Of a DNA stretch of 64,000 nt, positions 33,451-45,200 are shown piece after piece (position 1 is the stretch's first letter; every line of letters begins with the position of its first letter). The stretch comes from Elephas maximus indicus. Taxonomy: Eukaryota > Chordata > Mammalia > Proboscidea > Elephantidae. Below the pieces are notes generated by a model. It was not told the DNA's origin. It saw only the letters and a list, made by a program, of their open reading frames with translations, and made no database searches. The stretch spans positions 26,495,866-26,559,865 of the forward strand of contig NC_064846.1 of assembly GCF_024166365.1 (NCBI RefSeq), given 5' to 3'. Made by a program: the position numbers and the translations under genes.

Positions 33451-35031
33451 TGGTCGACATTTAACCATTTCAGGAGGTAGCATATGATCAAGAACTGGTA
33501 CTGAAGGAAGAGGTCCAAACTACACTGAAGGCATTGGCCAAAAAAAAAAAAAAAAGCTTCAGGAATTGACAGAATACCAATTGAGATGTTTCAACAAATA
33601 GATGCAGTGCTGGAAGCACTCAATCATCTATGCCAAGAAATTTGGAAGATAGCTACCTGGCCAACTGACTGGAAGAGATCTGTATTTGTACCCAATCCAA
33701 AGAAAGGTGATCCAACAGAATGCGGCAATTACCAAACAATATTGTTAATATCACACACAAATAAAATTTTGCTGAGCAGGGAACTGCCAGAAATTCAAGT
33801 CAGATTCAGAAGAGGACATGGAACCTTGGATATCATTGCTGATGTTGGATGGATCATGGCTGAAAGCAGAGAATACCAGAAAGATGTTTACCTGTGTTTT
33901 ATTGACTATGCAAAGGTATTTATTGGACTGTGTGGATCATAACAAATTATGGATGACATTGGGAAGAATGGGAATTCTAGAACACTTAATTGTGCTGATG
34001 AGAAACCTGTACTTAGATCAAGAGGCAGTCGTTGGAACAGAACAAGGGGATACTGTGTGGTTTAAAATCAGGAAAGGTGTGCGTCAGGGTTGTATCTTTT
34101 CACCATAATTATTCAATCTGTATGTTGAGCAAGTAATCTGAGAAGCTGGACTATATGAAGAGGAGCAGGGCATCAGGACTGGAGGAAGACTTATTAACAA
34201 CCTGCGTTATGCAGATGACACAACCTTGCTTGCTGAAAGTGAAGAGGACTTGAAGCACTTACTGATGAAGATCAAAGACCACAGCCTTCAGTATGGATTA
34301 CACCTCAACAGAAAGAAAACAAACATCCTCACAACTGGACCTATAAGCAACATCATGATAAATGGAGAAAATATTGAAGTTGTCAAGGATTTCATTTTAC
34401 TTGGATCCACAATCAACACCCACGCAAGCAGCAGTTGAGAAATCAAAGGACACATTGCTTTGGGCAAATCTGCTGCAAAAGATCTCTTTAAAGTGTTAAA
34501 AAGCTAAGATGTCATCTTGAAGACTAAGGTGTGTCTGACCCAAGCCATGGTGTTTTCAATTGCCTCATATGCATGTGAAAGCTGGACAGTGAATAAGGAA
34601 GACAGAAGGAGAATCGATGCCTTTGAATTATGGTGTTCGAGAAAGAGTATTGAATATACCATGGACTGCCAGAAGAACGAACAAATCTGTCTTGGAAGAA
34701 GTACAACCAGAATGCTCCTTGGAAGCATGGTGAAAGTACATCTCACATACTTTGGACATGTTGTCAGGAGGGACCAGTCCTGGGAGAGCGACATCACGCT
34801 TGGTAGAGTAGCCAAAAACCTGTTGCTGTCTAGTAGATTCTGAGTAGAGTAAAGGATCAGCAAAAAAGAGGAAGACCCTCCAGTAGATGGATTGACACAG
34901 TGGCTGCAACAATGGGCTCAAGCAAAGCAAGGTTTATGAGGATGGTGGAGGATCTGGCAATGTTTCATTCTATTGTACATAGGGTCACTATGAGTCAGAA
35001 CCGACTTAACGGTACCTAACAACAACAACAA
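33451..35031 (+). mobile_element. RTE LINE, 5'-truncated
   Basis: Plus-strand RTE beginning inside the RT region. Frames encode WPTDWKRSVFVPNPKKGDP, then FIDYAKVF (motif A), RKGVRQGCIFSP, and after a stop LRYADDTTLLAESEEDL (motif C). The 3' end is an (AAC)n tail at about 35015-35031. Several stops and frame changes. An internal insert at about 34811-34846 resembles an AfroSINE tail. Confidence 0.88.
34811..34846 (-). repeat. Micro-insertion of an AfroSINE tail in the RTE
   Basis: 'ccaaaaacctgttgctgtct' followed by 'agtagattctga' is the reverse complement of an AfroSINE end and is absent from the other RTE copies. It is flanked by 'gtagagta' on both sides. Confidence 0.6.
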
Positions 35032-35773
35032 CATGTCTTCTTTGGAGAAAAGTCTATTCACATGCTTTGCCCATTTTTTAATTGGGCTATTTATCTTGTT
35101 ATTATTGAGTTGTAAAATTTTTTTTATATATTCTGTATGCAGATCCCTTATCAGATACATGCTTCTCAAGTATTTTCCCGCATTTTTTGGGTTATCTTTT
35201 CATTTTCTTGATGGTATTGTTTGCAGCACAAAAGTTTTAAATTTTGATGTAATGCAATTTATCTATTTTTTCTTTTGTCATTTGTGTTTTTCGTGTTGTA
35301 TTTGAGAAACTGTTCCCTAGCCCAAGGCCACAAAGATTTACTCCTCTGTTGCTTTCAAAGAGTTTTATAGTTTATTTCTTGCATTTAGTTCTATGATCCA
35401 TTTTTAGTTAAATTTTGCATATGGTGTGAGTTAGGGGTCCAAATACATTCTTTTGCTTGTGGATATCCATTTGTCCCAGTACCATCTATTGATTGTTTAG
35501 AAATTTTGCATTTAATCACGAGGGATATTGGTCTGTGATTTTCTTTTATTGTAATTAATTTGTCTGGTTTTGGTATCAGGGTGCTGCTTACCCTATAGAA
35601 TGAGTTGGGAAATACTCCTTCCTCTTCAGTTTTTCTGGAAGAAATTGCGTAGAATTGGAATTATTTCTTCAGTAAGTGTTTCATAGAATTTACCAGTGAA
35701 GTAATGCGAGTTCTGTTAGCGGGATGCTTTAAAATTACAGATTGAATTTATTTAATAGATATAGGGCTATTTA

Positions 35774-36750
35774 ATGCCATTCCTCTTCAAGTTGTCTCTC
35801 CTGACATAGTAGACCATATGATTGTCCAATTCAAAATGGCCAATACCAGTCCATTTCAGCTCACTGGTATATACTTATTCAATCTCTGTGCTAAGTAAAT
35901 AATCTGAAAAGCTGGACTGTATGAAGAATGGGCATCAGGATTGGAGGAAGACTCATTAACAACCTGTGTTATGCAGATGACACAGCCTTGTTTGCTGAAA
36001 GTGAAGAAGACTTTAAGCACTTACTGATGAAGATCAAAGACTACAGCCTTCAGTATAGATTACACCTCAACATAAAGAAAACAAATATCCTCACAACTGG
36101 ACCAACAAGCAACATCATGATAAACTGAGAAAAGATCAAAGTTGTCAAGGATTTCATTTTACTTGGATCCACAATTAATGCCCATGGAAGCAGCAGTCAA
36201 GAAATTGAAAGATGCATTGCATTGTGCAAATCTGCTGCAAAAGATCTCTTTAAAGTGTTGAAAAGCAAAGACGTCACTTTAAGGACTGAGGTGTGCCTGA
36301 CCCAAACCATAGTGCTTTCAATCACCTCATAAGTATGCGAAAGCCGGACAACGAATAAGGAAGACTGAAGAAGAATCAATGCCCTTGAATTACGGTGTTG
36401 GAGAAAGAATATTGAATATACCATGGACTGCCAAAAGAATGAGCAAATCTGTCTTGGAAGAAGTACAGCCAGAATGCTCCTTAGAAGCAAGGATGGTGAG
36501 ACCATATCTCACATACTTTGGACATGTTATCATGGAGGAGGACACCATGCTTGGTAAAGTGAGGGTCAGCGAAAAAGAGGAAGACCCTCAGCAAGATGAA
36601 CTGACACAGTGGTTGCAACAATGGGCTCAAGCATAACTATGATTGTGAGGATAGTGCAGGACCAGGCGGTGTTTTATTCTGTTGTGCATACAGTCGGTGG
36701 CTGTGAGTTGGAAGTCAGTGGACGGCACCTTACAACAACAACAACAACAG
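35774..36750 (+). mobile_element. RTE LINE with inverted 5' end (twin-primed)
   Basis: 35774-35869 is the reverse complement of an RTE segment equivalent to about 52968-53060 of the copy at 52662-55682. Directly after it the sequence reads forward from the equivalent of about 54815 to the (AAC)n tail at 36731-36749. Both parts lie inside one duplication: ggctattta at 35765-35773 and gactattca at 36751-36759 (7 of 9 match). That is the expected product of twin priming. The forward part carries YADD (CYADDTALFAESEEDF) with later stops. Confidence 0.82.
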
Positions 36751-37510
36751 GACTATTCAGTTTATTTTTTTCTTGAATGAGCTTTGGTAGTTTGTGTCTT
36801 GTAAGGAATTTGTTCATTTCACCTAAATCTTCCAAATTTATTGGCATAAAGTTATTCATAAAATATCCTTATTATTTTTTAATATCTGTAGAATCTGTAG
36901 TGGTGTCATCTCTCTCATTGGTAATAGTTATTTATGTCTTCTTTCTTTTTTTCCTAATCAGACTGGCTAGAGGTTTATCAATTTTATTGATTTAGTAATT
37001 TATTTCCTTACTTTTGCTTACTTTGGGTTTACTTTGCTCTTTTTCTACTTTCTTAAAGTTGAAGCTGTCATTGATTGGAGATTTTTCTTCTTTTCTAATA
37101 TAGACATTTGGTGCTGTGAGTCCTTCCACCGTCCCACAAGCACTGTTGATACAGCATCCCACAAATTTTCATGTACCATGTTTTAACTTTCTTTAAGATT
37201 AATTTTTTTTCTAATTTTCCATTTGGTTCCTTCTTTGGCCCATCAATTATTTAGAAATGTTTTATTTAGTTTCCAAATGTTTGAGGGTTTTCCAGAGATC
37301 TTCCTGTTATTGACTTTTAATTTAATTCAATTGTGTTTAGAGAACATACTTTTTATGATTTTAATATTTTGCAGTATATTGAGACTTGTTTTATGTCTCA
37401 AAATGTAGCATATACTGGTAAATGTTCCGTGTGCATTTAAAAAATACGTGTATTCTGCTGTTGTTGGGTAGAATGTTCTATAAATGTCAATGGGTTAAGT
37501 TGGTTGATAG

Positions 37511-37740
37511 GTCAAGTTCGTGTGGCCTTCAGCCACACAGCTGCAAGGAAATGAATTCAGCCAACAATCTGAATGAGGCTGGAAATGGATTCTTTCCTAG
37601 TTGAGTGTCCACAGGCAAACACAGCTCAGCTGATACCTCGATTGTAGCCTGTTTAGACTTTGAGCAGAGGACTTCACAAAGCTGTGCCCAGACTCCTGAT
37701 CCATGGAAACTGAGAGATAATATGTTTTTTTTTTCTACTG
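37511..37740. other. Unassigned intergenic sequence
   Basis: No recognisable repeat or gene between the old L1 and the AT-rich microsatellite. Confidence 0.4.
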
Positions 37741-37743
37741 TGG

Positions 37744-37975
37744 TAAATATATATATATGTTGTTTGCTGCCGAGTCGATTCCGACTCATAGTGACCCTAT
37801 AGGACAGAGTAGAACTGCCCCATAAAGTTACCCAGGAGCAGCTGGTGGATTTGAACTGCTGACATTTTGGTTAGCAGCCTGAGCGCTTATGTGCATGTAT
37901 ATATATACATGTGTATATATATATGTATGTATATGCATTTGTATATGTACACATTTATATATATATATAACACAA
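37744..37975. repeat. TA/TATG microsatellite split by an AfroSINE
   Basis: (TA)n at 37746-37760 and a longer run of TATA/TATG/CATG units at 37891-37970 are separated by a SINE. The two parts were probably one AT-rich tract before insertion. Confidence 0.75.
37761..37890 (-). repeat. AfroSINE
   Basis: Reverse-complement AfroSINE ('gctgccgagtcgattccgac', 'gaactgccccataaag') ending at 'gcctgagcgctta'; the last part of the tRNA-like head is missing. Confidence 0.85.
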
Positions 37976-38400
37976 AACATTTGCAATTTCAACATTTTTT
38001 ACATGTACAATTCAGTGACATTAAAAAAAATTAGTTACAGTTAATCATGTTGTGCAACCATACCACTGTCTATCTCTCCTATTCTGTAGGTTGTCTCTTC
38101 ACTTTGTTGATAAAGTCCTTTGGTGCACAAAAGTTTTTTTTTTAATTTTATTTTGATGAAGTCCAATTTATCTATTTTGTCTTTTGTTGATCATGCTTTT
38201 GGTATTATATCTAAGAATCCATTGTCAAAAACTAGGTCCCAGAGCATTACCCCTATGTTTCGTTCTAAGAGTTTTATGGTTTTAGTGCTTGCATTTAGGT
38301 TGTTGATTCATTTTGAGTTAATTTTAATACATGGTGTGAAGTATGGGAATATATGTTGTTTTAAGTCACGAAGTTTGTGGTAATTTCTTATGCAGCAATA
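37976..38400 (-). repeat. Old L1 fragment
   Basis: 'gttgtctcttcactttgttg', 'tttggtgcacaaaag' and 'ctatgtttcgttctaagagt' form an old reverse-oriented L1 ORF2 segment. Confidence 0.6.
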
Positions 38401-38659
38401 GAAAACTAATACAGATGCATAAATATTTAAGATTGTTGTCTTCTTGATGAATTGAAAACTTTATCATTATGAAATCTCAATCTTTGTTCCTGGTAGAATT
38501 CTGTCCTCTGAAACCTACTTTGTTATTAATATAGCCCCTAGGGCTTTCTTTTGGTTGGTGTTAGCATAATAATTCATTTTTTAAAAATCTTTTTACTTTA
38601 TCTGGTTGAGCCTGACCCAACCAGATGAGCCCTTTAAAAGCAGAGAGCATTAGTTAAAT

Positions 38660-39580
38660 TGAATACAAATTTTTTTAGCCTAACATTCCTATTTATTTTA
38701 TTTATTGGATTTCAAAGGCTACATACATAAAACAGTTGAACGTGCCATTACAAATGCTTTAAATAAAGTTCACAAATAAAAATACTTCAAAATCTATTTA
38801 CATATGAAAATATATGACAATTACAATCAAGATATGTTAATTATATCCTTTTTTGTAATATATCAAAAATATTTACATTATAAAAAATAACTTACATGTA
38901 TGTCCAGAATAATTTTATAAATCCTTGATGAATAATGTAAAAACAAGTTGGATGTTAGTACAATGTTTAGAGAAACAGGTCCCAGGATTTTGAGAAATGG
39001 ATCTGATATCCTTATACCTCATTTTGAAATCACTGAAGAAACTCAAGTTTAGAAACAAAGTGTGTGTGTGTGTTGTTTAAAAAAAACCTATGATCGTTAT
39101 TATTATGGTTGATGTGGTTAGTATGGCAATGGGTGGTTAGTAATGCAAGGGAAGGGCACCACTTTTATAAACAGATATCGTTTAAAGCCCTTTAAAATGT
39201 TTGAATGGAGAATTTCATTTACAAACACATGTTGGAGGCTTGAAATAGCCCCTCCTCTCTCTGTTGGTCAGTACTGCAAGAGGAATTAAAAATCCGGGAC
39301 ATAATGAAAGTCTGAGTACATGGCCCTTTCACAAAATAAAAAGCATGCATTAGTTCCCATGACTCCAAACACAAGCCCCCAGAAGGAAGCATCTTCAAAT
39401 GGCTGTGCCTTCTTGCTGGAAAAACAGCAGACTCTTGGAAGTCAAGGGAGGGGAATCGGTGTGTCTGAGGAAGTCTCGGTGCCAGAGAGTCGCCATCTCC
39501 TACTAAAACCAGTATTTCTTTGGTAGTATAGTACAATATATATCAACAATTTCAATAACTAATATGAACAGAATACACTC
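38660..39580 (-). other. Unrecognised single-copy segment, possible 3'-UTR retrocopy or conserved block
   Basis: Does not match the repeats around it. On the minus strand it ends in several overlapping AATAAA-type signals (about 38688-38712) followed by an A-run near 38671-38679, as in a transcript 3' end. A 105-codon frame (39219-39536 minus) resembles no known protein. A short repeat gaataca occurs at about 38663 and 39569. A processed pseudogene of an unidentified 3' UTR is possible but unproven. Confidence 0.3.
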
Positions 39581-40010
39581 AAAGTTCAATTTCTTGATTG
39601 TTCAAATTCATCCTGCAGGTGAGATTTAACTTCTTGTTCCTAAATGAAAAAGGGAGGGGAAGCTGCCTGGCTTGGAGGACTGTGCCACAGCCTTCCAGAT
39701 CCCCTGGAAAATGTGGGAGCTTATCAAAGCCTTTATGCCTGTCTCATTTCCCAGATTCCCTTTTTGGAATTTTGACTGGTCTGTTGCTTGTCCCAACCAG
39801 TGTTTCAGCCTTAGGCAGCTGTGATGTTGGCCTCCCCTGATTATTTGCTACTGAGATAACTATCGGGCATGAGGCTTTTCTGTGGAGCTTCAAATTAGAT
39901 CAGTCCCCTTCAACTGCAGCAAGGCTGCCAGTCCTCAAGGCTACTGCATCAGGGAGCTGGGGGGAGGGGAGCAGACCTAAGTTAAACACCACAGACACTG
40001 CTCTTTTTAT
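39581..40010. other. Unassigned intergenic sequence
   Basis: No gene or repeat identified. Confidence 0.4.
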
Positions 40011-40533
40011 TGAGGTCCAGTAAGTAGTCTTTCTTGTATAAAGACTTTTCGAAGTGGTGTATGCTTTTGGTTAATTTCCGGAGTTCTGAAGTGGTTGATT
40101 TTGACAATTTTGTCCAGTTTTATTATTCTCTTTTGGGGAGAGGATGTGCCAAGGTCCTCACTGGACAATTTTGAAAGTCCTGCTGTGCCTAGTCATTTTT
40201 TAAACAGCTTTCGGAGGTGTAATTCATATACCATATAGTTCACTCGTTTAAAGTGTAAAATCAGTTTTTTTTTAAGAATATTCACAGGGCTGTGTAACAT
40301 TCACATAATCTAATTTTAGAACATGCCTAGTCATTTTTGATTGGATGCCAGACATTGTGAATTTTACCTTGTTCGATGTTATCTATTTCTGTATTCTTAT
40401 AAATATTCTTGAATGTTGTTCTGGAATGCAGTTACGTTACTTGGAAACAGTTTGATTCTTTTGGGCCTTGCTTTTAAAATTTGTTATGTGAGACCAGAGC
40501 AGTGCTCAGTCTAGGCCTAATTATTCTCCACCT

Positions 40534-40735
40534 ATGGGTCGGAATCGACTCAACGGCAATGGTTTGGAACCTCTGGTGGCATAGTGATTAAGTGCTATGG
40601 CTGCTAACCAAAAGGTCAGCAGTTCAAATCTACCAGGTGCTCCTTGGAAACTCTACGGGACAGTTCTACTCTGTCCTATAGGGTCGCTATGAGTCAGAAT
40701 CTATTCGATGGCAATGAGTTTGGTTTTTTTGAGTT
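40534..40735 (+). repeat. AfroSINE tail plus full AfroSINE
   Basis: A tail-only fragment (40534-40566, 'gggtcggaatcgactcaacg') directly followed by a full copy ('ggtggcatagtgattaag' to 'attcgatggcaatgag') and a T-run. Confidence 0.85.
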
Positions 40736-40748
40736 TACTGAGGCAAGG

Positions 40749-40900
40749 GAAACCCTGGTGGTATAGTGATGTAGTGGTTAGCAGTTTGAATCCACCAGGC
40801 CCTCCTTGGAAACCCTATTGGGCAGTTTTACTCTGTCCTACAGGGTAACTATGAGTCGGAATCGACTTGATGGCAACAGGTTTGGTTTCATTTTTTTTTT
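40749..40900 (+). repeat. AfroSINE with internal deletion and target duplication
   Basis: Head shortened ('gatgtagtggttagcagttt' joins parts that are normally about 25 bases apart). Flanked by ttactgaggcaagg at 40735-40748 and ctactgaggcaagg at 40901-40914. Confidence 0.9.
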
Positions 40901-40917
40901 CTACTGAGGCAAGGCCT

Positions 40918-41185
40918 GGTTTCCTTAGTGTAGTGGTTAGCACATTCCCTTACACGCAGAAGGTCCCCAGTTTGAAACTTCGTGGGAACAGGCTCGTTTA
41001 AGTAGCCTTGGTGGTGCAGTGGTTAAGCATTCAGCTGCTAACTGTAAGGTCATGTGGTTTGAACCCACCAGCCACTCTGCAGGAGAAAGATGTGGCTGTC
41101 TGCTTCCATAAAGATTACAGCCTAGGAAACCCTATGGGGCAGGTGTACTCTGTCCTATAGTTGGAATTGACTCGACAGCAATGGG
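40918..41185 (+). mobile_element. Composite tRNA-Val / AfroSINE retroposon
   Basis: The tRNA-Val-like unit and the AfroSINE at about 41003-41185 (long form with 'gagaaagatgtggctgtctg' block) lie inside one pair of flanking repeats: actgaggcaaggcct at 40903-40917 and actgagacaagacct at 41186-41200 (13 of 15 match). No such repeat separates the two parts, so they appear to have inserted together. Confidence 0.65.
40919..40990 (+). pseudogene. tRNA-Val-like sequence (degenerate)
   Basis: 72 bases resembling tRNA-Val: 5' GTTTCC can pair with the 3' GGGAAC, the D-arm region reads TAGTGTAGTGGTTAGCAC, and the anticodon arm reads CTTACACGCAGAAGG (UAC-like, apparently one base short). The T-arm GTCCCCAGTTTGAAAC does not pair well, so a working tRNA is unlikely. 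It begins just after a target-duplication copy and is followed 12 bases later by an AfroSINE. Confidence 0.7.
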
Positions 41186-41599
41186 ACTGAGACAAGACCT
41201 TTGTGTGCTCTACCCAACACCTTGTCAATTCTGGGCTTTTCTATCTAGCTGCTGAGAACAGGCAATGTTCCCAGTCTTGTGAGAGTGCTGGCCACTGTTA
41301 CCTCTAATCCTTTGGAGTGGCTCTTTCCCTAATCTTGTATAGTTTCCTCAGACACATGTTCTCGTCAGTACTCATATGTAGCCTTGAGGGAGACCCTGTA
41401 AAGATCTATGCAGTTCTGGTACTCTATTCTGAGAATTTTAATCACCACATTCTCCTTAGACTTCCAGCTACATCGGAACTTAGGGAGTCTGCTAGGATCA
41501 ACCTGGGTTCCTCCAGGAGAGTAAGCTGGGATAATTTTAGGGCTCACCTCATTTGTTTCCCATATCTCAAGGATCACTTCCTTCGTTAACTGATGTCCA

Positions 41600-41792
41600 A
41601 ACAAAAAAAAAAACCCACTGCTGTTGAGTCAATTCTGACTCATAGCAACACCATAGGGTTTCCAAGGCTGTGAATCTTTATGGAAGCAGGCTGCCACGTC
41701 TTTCTCCCGCAGAGCCCCTGATGGTTTTGAACTGCAGACCTTTCAGTTAGCAGTCGACTGCTTTAACTACTGTGCCAGCAGGGCTCCTTTAT
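41600..41792 (-). repeat. AfroSINE, form with internal block, 10-bp duplication
   Basis: A-run, then 'ctgctgttgagtcaattctg', the internal block 'gtgaatctttatggaagcag' and head 'gtgccagcagggctcc'. Perfect duplication ctgatgtcca at 41590-41599 and 41793-41802. Confidence 0.92.
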
Positions 41793-41929
41793 CTGATGTC
41801 CAGTGCTTAAAAATCATTTCATATACATCATCTGGGTTCGGTTCTTAGGTTGTTTTAGGCAGGAGAGTAAATTCAGTACCTATTACTCTGTCTTGTCTAG
41901 AAGCAGAAACAATCATTTGAAGGATTTGC

Positions 41930-42240
41930 TAGATATTTTGTTATTATTGGTTTCTAATTTAATTTTGTTGTGTTAGAGAATATACTCTGTAAGATTTTAA
42001 GTGTTTTAAGTTTATTGAGATGTTGTATGTCCTAGAATATAGCCTATCTTGGTTAACGTTCCATGTGTTCTAGAAAAGAGTATGTATTCTGTAGTTGTTC
42101 AATATAGCATTCTATGAATATCAGTTTGGTCAAATTGGTTGATAGTGTTGTTAATCCAAATTACATTTAATGTAATTATTGACACATTTAAGTTTATATC
42201 TACAATCTTTCTATTTGTCCTATCTGTTCTTTGTTTCCTT
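41930..42240 (-). repeat. Old L1 ORF2 fragment
   Basis: 'gagaatatactctgtaagat', 'gttccatgtgttctagaaaa' and 'gtatgtattctgtagttgtt' are an old L1 ORF2 segment in reverse; a related segment is at 37330-37470. Confidence 0.6.
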
Positions 42241-45200
42241 TTTTCCCTTTTCTTGTCTACTTTTGTATTTATGAAGTTCTTTAAAATAAAATTTTAATTT
42301 TGGAAATTTAGTAGATAATACAGAAAGTTCCTGTATACTCCTCACCAAGCTTCAATTTTCCCTCATGCTATCATCTTACATTACTGTGGTACATTTGTCA
42401 AAATTAAGACACCAACACTGACACACCACTGTTAACTAAATTCTAGATGTTATTCAAATCTCACCAGTTTTTCCATTATTGTCCTTTATCTGTTCCAGGA
42501 TCCAATCCAGGATACTACATTGCATTTAGTTGCCACATCTCCTTAGTTCTCCTGTGATTTGTGATGGATTCTCAGTCTTTGTTTTTCATGACCTTAAAAG
42601 TTTGGAGCAGAACTCATCAAGTGTTTTGTACAATTTCCCTCAGTTTGGGTTTGCCTTATGTCGTTCTCATGAATAGACTGGTGTTATGGATTTGGGGAAA
42701 GAATACCACAGAGATGAAGTGCCTTTTTCTTCACATCGTATCATGGGGTGGTGGTGTTGTTAGGTGCTGTCACGTAGGTTCCGACTCATAGCGACCCTAC
42801 GTACAACAGAACCAAACACTGCCTAGCCCTGGGCTGTCCTCACAATTGTTATGCTTGGGCCCATTGTTGCAGCCACTGTGTCAGTCCATCTTTTTCGCTG
42901 ACCCTCTACATGATGTCCTTCTCCAGGGACTGATCCCTCTCGATAACATGTCCAAAGTTTGTGAGACAAAATCTCTCTATCCTTGCTTGTAAGGAGCATT
43001 CTAGCTGTACTTCTTCCAAGACAGATTTGTTCGTTCTTCTGGCAGTTTAGGGTATATTCAATATTCTTCCCTAACACCATAATTCAAAGGCGTCAGCTCT
43101 TCTTGGGTCCTCCTTATTCATTGTCCAGCTTTGACATGCATATGAGGCCATTGGAAACACCATGGCTTTGGCCAGTAGCACCTTAGTCCTTAAAGTGACA
43201 TCTTTGCTTTTGAACACTTTAAAGAGATCTTTTGCAGCAGATTTGCAGAATGCTATGCATCGTTTGATTTCTTGACTGCTGTTTCCACGAGAGTTGATTG
43301 TGGATCCAAGTAAAATGAAATCCTTTTCTGCGTTTATCATGATGTTGCTTATCGGTCCAGTTGTGAGGATTTTGTTTTCTTTATGTCGAGGTGTAATCCA
43401 TACTGAAGGCTGTAGTCTTTGATCTTCATCAGTAAATGCTTCAAGTCCTCTTCACTTTCAGCAAGCAAGGTTGTATCATCTGCCCAGTGCAGGTTGTTAA
43501 TGAGTCTTCCTCCAATCCTGATGCCCTGTTCTTCTTCATATAGTCCAGTTTCTTGGATTATTTGCTTAGCATACAGATTGAATAAGTATGATGAAAGACT
43601 ACAACCCTGACCCACTCCTTTCCTGACATTAAACCACTCAGTATCCCCTTGTTGTGTTTGAACTACTGCATCCTGATCTATGTGTAGGTTCCTCATGAGC
43701 ACAGTTAAGTGCTCTGGAATGCCCATTCTTTGAAATGTTATCCATGGTTTGTTATGATCCACACAGTCAAATACCTTTGCGTAGTCAAGACAGGTAAACA
43801 TCTGCTGTTCTCTGCTTTCAGCCATGATCCATCTGACATCAGCAATGATATCCCTGGTTCCATGTCCTCTTCTGAATCTGGCTTGAATTTCTGGCATTTG
43901 CCTGCTGATGTACTGCAATCACTTTTGAATGATCTTCAGCAAAATTTTACTTGTGTTTGATATTAATGATATCGTTCGATAATTTTTGCATTCTCTTGGA
44001 TCACCTTTCTTTGGAATAGGCACAAATATAGATCTCTTCCAGTCAGTTGGCCAGATAGCTGTCTTCCAAATTTCTTGGCATAGATGAGCGAGCACTTACA
44101 GCGCTGCATCTGTTTGTTGAAACATCTCAATTGGTATTCCATCAATTCCTAGAGCCTTGTTTTTTGACAATGTTTTCAGTGCAGCTTGGACTTTTTTCTT
44201 CAGTATCATTGGTTCTTGAGCATATGCTACCTCCTGAAATGATTGAACATTGACCAATTCTTTTTGGTACAGTGACTCTGTGTATTCCTTCCATCTTCTT
44301 TTGATGCTTCCTACGTCGTTTAATATTTTGCCCATAGAATCCTTCACTATTGCAACTCGAGGCTTGAATTTTTTCTTCAGTTCTTTCAGCTTGAGAAATG
44401 CTGAGCGTGTTCTTCCCTTTTGGTTTTCTAACTCCAAGTCTTTGCACATGTCATTATAATAGTTTACTTTGTCTTCTCGAGCGCCCTTTGAAACCTTCAG
44501 CTCATCTCTTTTACTTCATCATCTCTTCCGTTTGCTTTAGCTACTCAGTGTTCAAAAGCAAATTTCAGAGTCTCTTCTAACATCCATTTTGGTCTTTTCT
44601 TTCTTTCCTGCTCTTTTTTTTTGTGTGTGCTTTAGGTGAAAGTTTACAGCTCAAGTTATTTTCTCCTACAAAATTGTATACACACATTCTTATGTGACCC
44701 TAGTTGCTATCCCTATAATGTGACCGCACATCCCTCCTTTCTACCCCAGATTTCCCGTGTCTATTCGACCAGCTCCTGTCTCTTTCTGCCTACTCATCTT
44801 GCCTCTGGACAGGAGCTGCCCATTTAGTCTCATGTATCTATTTTTTTTTTTTATCTACTTGAACTAAGAAGCACACTCTTCACGAGTATCATTTTATGTC
44901 TTATAGTCCAGTCTATTCTTTGTCTGAAGGGGTGGCTTAGGGAGTAGTTTTAGTTCTGGGTTAACAGAGAGTCCAGGGGCCATATCTTCTTGGGTTCCTC
45001 CAGTCTCAGTCAGACCGTTAAGTCTGGTCTTTTTACATGAATTTGAGTTCTGCACCCCACTTTTCTCCTGCTCTGTCAGGGACTCTCTGTTGTGTTCCCT
45101 GTCAGGGCATCACTGGTGGTAGCTGGGCACCATCTAGTTCTTCTGGTCTCAGGCTGATGGAGTCTCTGGTTTATGTGGCCCCTTTTGTGTCTCGGGCTAA

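Larger units (their letters stand above)
33144..37510 (-). mobile_element. Old L1 interrupted by two RTE copies
   Basis: Reverse-oriented old L1 sequence runs through 33144-33350, 33399-33450, 35032-35764 and 36760-37510. The pieces rejoin in order across the inserted RTEs: 'tttgtatatcttgg' then 'gtcttctttggagaaaag', and 'atatagggctattta' then 'tcagtttatttttttcttga'. No intact ORF. Confidence 0.7.
40011..42740 (-). repeat. Old L1 (L1M-type) region with SINE cluster
   Basis: Between the SINEs the sequence follows an old L1 5'/ORF1-type segment in reverse: 'gccagacattgtgaatttta', 'cctctaatcctttggagtgg', 'gagaatatactctgtaagat' and 'atgaccttaaaagtttggag'. The SINE cluster at 40534-41185 lies in its 'tactgaggcaagacct' stretch. 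Confidence 0.55.

Noticed and set aside
39219-39536. 105-codon minus-strand frame as a protein gene
   Set aside because: No recognisable domain, no splice or promoter context, and composition typical of chance frames.
40919-40990. Functional tRNA-Val gene
   Set aside because: The T-arm does not pair, the anticodon arm seems one base short, and it is fused to an AfroSINE inside a target duplication.
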